From: Hydrogenobaculum sp. Y04AAS1 | Lineage (GTDB): Bacteria; Aquificota; Aquificia; Aquificales; Aquificaceae | Length of the DNA stretch: 64,000 nt | NCBI RefSeq assembly: GCF_000020785.1 | Contig: NC_011126.1 | Location: 620,001 to 684,000, forward strand | Direction of reading: 5' to 3' | Part shown: positions 62,329 through 64,000 of the stretch, piece after piece | Layout of the letters: each line of letters opens with the position of its first letter | Numbering within the stretch: position 1 is the stretch's first letter | Made by a program: the position numbers and the translations under genes | Notes under the pieces: model-generated | The model's database searches: none | Told to the model about the DNA's origin: nothing | Seen by the model: the letters and a program-made list of their open reading frames with translations, nothing else

Positions 62329-62937
62329 ATGATAAAGATTAAGAGACTAAGAAGGGATGACAGTTTAGGACCTTTAGAAAGTGTTTTGTTTTTAGATTTT
62401 ATAAAAGGTTTAACTATAACTATGAAAAATCTTTTAAGAAAACCTATTACTACCCAATATCCAAAAGAGAAGATAACTCCGCCAAAAAGGTTTAGAGGTA
62501 AGCATGGACATTTTGTTTACGATGGACAAGAACCACCTTCTTTAAAAGCTATAGAAGGATTTATGTCTTTTGAGAAGGGCAAATCAAGATGTGTAGCCTG
62601 CTATATGTGTCAGACCGCATGCCCTATGCCTACTCTTTTTAGGATAGAGGCAGTGCAAATGCCAGATGGCACAAAGAAAGTGGTAAGATTTGATATGAAC
62701 CTCTTAAACTGCCTATTTTGCGGATTATGCGTGGATGCTTGCCCGGTAGAATGCCTCACGATGTCAGATATCCATGAAATGGCTGTTTATAGAAGATCCC
62801 AAGCTGTCATTCATATGGATGATATGGAAAAAATAGGGGCTACAAATGCAACCGTAGTTAGAAACTTGCCGGATAGAATATGGCGAGACGATAAAGAAAG
62901 AGAAACTCTTTGGGGTAAGGTGAAATGGAACTTTTAG
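62329..62937 (+). CDS. nuoI: NADH-quinone oxidoreductase subunit I
   Basis: 202 residues. Two 4Fe-4S motifs, CVACYMCQTACP and CLFCGLCVDACP, carry clusters N6a/N6b. RFRGKHGHFVYDGQE lies upstream as usual. Confidence 0.96.
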   Translation: MIKIKRLRRDDSLGPLESVLFLDFIKGLTITMKNLLRKPITTQYPKEKITPPKRFRGKHGHFVYDGQEPPSLKAIEGFMSFEKGKSRCVACYMCQTACPMPTLFRIEAVQMPDGTKKVVRFDMNLLNCLFCGLCVDACPVECLTMSDIHEMAVYRRSQAVIHMDDMEKIGATNATVVRNLPDRIWRDDKERETLWGKVKWNF

Positions 62938-63422
62938 TGTTCGTGGTTATTTCCATTATAGCTATTGTGAGTGCCTTGGGAGCTATTCTTGTTAAAAGCC
63001 CAATACACGTTATGGTATGGTTTCTTGGATTTATCTTATCTGTAGCGGCGTCTTTTTTTGCCCTCAAAGCAGACTTACTCGCTGGCTTGCAGCTTGTCAT
63101 ATACGCAGTAGCTATAGTGGTTTTTTATGTATTAGTCATAACTACTATACCTTGGGAAAAGGTTAAAATGTTTGAAGGCTTTTATAAAAAAGAGTTTGTA
63201 TTTGCATTACCAGCTTTTTTATTTACGATAGGAGCTTCAATTTACCTTGTTATAAGCTCAAGGTTTTCTAATTTAAGACAGCCTTTACCAAAAGACAATG
63301 TAAGCGCTCTTGGAACAGTACTTTTCACAAAGTATATAGCGCCTTTTGAATTGGCATCATTTATTTTGTTAATAGCTATGATAGGTGCTATAATATTTGG
63401 CAAGGAGAAAGCCAATGGATAA
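62925..63422 (+). CDS. nuoJ: NADH-quinone oxidoreductase subunit J
   Basis: 165 residues, five helices, with NPIHVMVW-like SPIHVMVWFLGF, ADLLAGLQLVIYAVAIVV and a last helix before the stop. Overlaps nuoI by 13 bp and nuoK by 8 bp. Confidence 0.93.
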   Translation: MELLVFVVISIIAIVSALGAILVKSPIHVMVWFLGFILSVAASFFALKADLLAGLQLVIYAVAIVVFYVLVITTIPWEKVKMFEGFYKKEFVFALPAFLFTIGASIYLVISSRFSNLRQPLPKDNVSALGTVLFTKYIAPFELASFILLIAMIGAIIFGKEKANG

Positions 63423-63711
63423 ATACTATTTGCTTCTTGGTATAGTGCTTGTATTCATTGGTATTTTTGGTATCATAATAAGGAAAAACTTAATCACTAT
63501 GTTGGTAGCCACCGAAATTATGCTAAACGGCGTAAACATTTCTTTAGTATCGGTGTCTCATTTTTTAGGAAAAGTCGATGCTCAGGTCATGAGCATAATA
63601 GTTTTGACTGTAGCAGCCTCAGAGGTAGCTATAGGTCTTGGTTTGGTAGTATCTATTTTTAGGTTAAAAGGTTATGAAGCTTCTGAAGAAATAACGGAGT
63701 TGAGGGATTGA
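63415..63711 (+). CDS. nuoK: NADH-quinone oxidoreductase subunit K
   Basis: 98 residues from ATG 63415, with AAGGAGA upstream. LVATEIMLNGVNIS and VLTVAASEVAIGLGLVV carry the two membrane glutamates used in proton transfer. Confidence 0.96.
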   Translation: MDKYYLLLGIVLVFIGIFGIIIRKNLITMLVATEIMLNGVNISLVSVSHFLGKVDAQVMSIIVLTVAASEVAIGLGLVVSIFRLKGYEASEEITELRD

Positions 63712-64000
63712 TGCAATCTCTAATACTTCTTTTCCCACTGTTATCTTTTATAACGATAGGACTATTTGGAAGACGTATAGGTGATTTTGCCTCAGGTGTA
63801 ATAAACGCTGGTGCTGGTGTACTGAGCTTTATAGTGGCTCTTATCACCATGCTTTCTATGAAAGGTCCTGAAGATATAGTATTTTACAAATTCTTACCGA
63901 TATCAAACACATCCGTAGACATAGGCATATATATAGATAAGCTATCTATTACCACTACAGTTACGGTTACTTTTGTAGCCAGTGTTATATTTGTATACGC
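63711..64000 (+). CDS. nuoL: NADH-quinone oxidoreductase subunit L, partial
   Basis: The first 96 codons from ATG 63711, overlapping the nuoK stop by one base (TGATG). LILLFPLLSFITIGLFGRRIG and DIGIYIDKLSI match the NuoL N-terminus; the window ends inside the gene. Confidence 0.9.
   Translation, partial: MQSLILLFPLLSFITIGLFGRRIGDFASGVINAGAGVLSFIVALITMLSMKGPEDIVFYKFLPISNTSVDIGIYIDKLSITTTVTVTFVASVIFVY

Noticed and set aside
58640-64000. Missing nuoE, nuoF and nuoG taken as a damaged operon
   Set aside because: The window ends inside nuoL, and fourteen-subunit order varies in this phylum; absence here proves nothing.

Overview
The window is AT-rich bacterial chromosomal DNA, most likely from Aquificota and close to Hydrogenobaculum. 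The evidence is an archaeal-type S-adenosylmethionine synthetase, a nuo cluster with a fused nuoCD and no nuoEFG in this stretch, very dense gene packing and many near-leaderless promoters. The genus is an inference; no 16S gene is present.

Layout. (1) 1-4.1 kb is an accessory patch: an unrecognised partial gene, a polytopic membrane protein broken by a frameshift in an (AT)7 tract, and a wrecked IS481-like element with terminal repeats at 471, 2695, 4045 and 4078. (2) 4.1-7.0 kb: tsaD, a ctpA-type protease, a small exported protein and tRNA-Lys. (3) 7.3-32.2 kb looks like a phosphate-starvation island. Eight promoters share one geometry, TTAAnM-N5-TTAAnM-N9-TAnnWT, meaning 11-bp direct repeats a fixed distance from the -10 box, as in PhoB/PhoP-type boxes. 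They stand before a PHS-type phosphate permease, a PlsC-like acyltransferase with a DUF2334 deacetylase, a PHP-GT4 fusion with a second GT4, a c-di-GMP (EAL-CBS-GGDEF) operon, two TonB-dependent receptors, an exbB-exbD-tonB-phosphoesterase operon, and an operon of HMA-like proteins, a P-type ATPase, a CDF-like protein and an OlsB-like ornithine-lipid acyltransferase. Together they suggest phosphate scavenging plus replacement of phospholipids by phosphate-free lipids. (4) 32.2-38.5 kb: kdpABC and a KdpD-like sensor without a kinase domain. (5) 38.5-49.6 kb: a divergent type IVb-pilus-like locus (prepilins, secretin, bitopic assembly proteins, GspF/PilC-like platform, one PilT/PilB-like ATPase). 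Its pilin genes are separated and N-terminally extended by short palindromic or tandem repeats. (6) 49.6-57.2 kb: DedA-like protein, Hsp20, tRNA-Leu, nitroreductase, nnr, pgk, fabD, an SdhB/FrdB-like subunit, a thioredoxin-fold protein and a HIT protein. (7) 57.2-64 kb: rpsU, the SAM synthetase and nuoA-B-CD-H-I-J-K-L, with nuoL cut by the window edge.

The two most interesting things are the geometrically strict Pho-box-like regulon, including a P-type ATPase and a CDF protein that both lack the usual metal ligands, and a set of small dispersed repeats shared by the IS element and the pilus locus. The repeats often lie in frame inside genes: at the catalytic Asp of the transposase and in prepilin leader peptides. 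All functional statements are from reading the sequence; no database search was possible.
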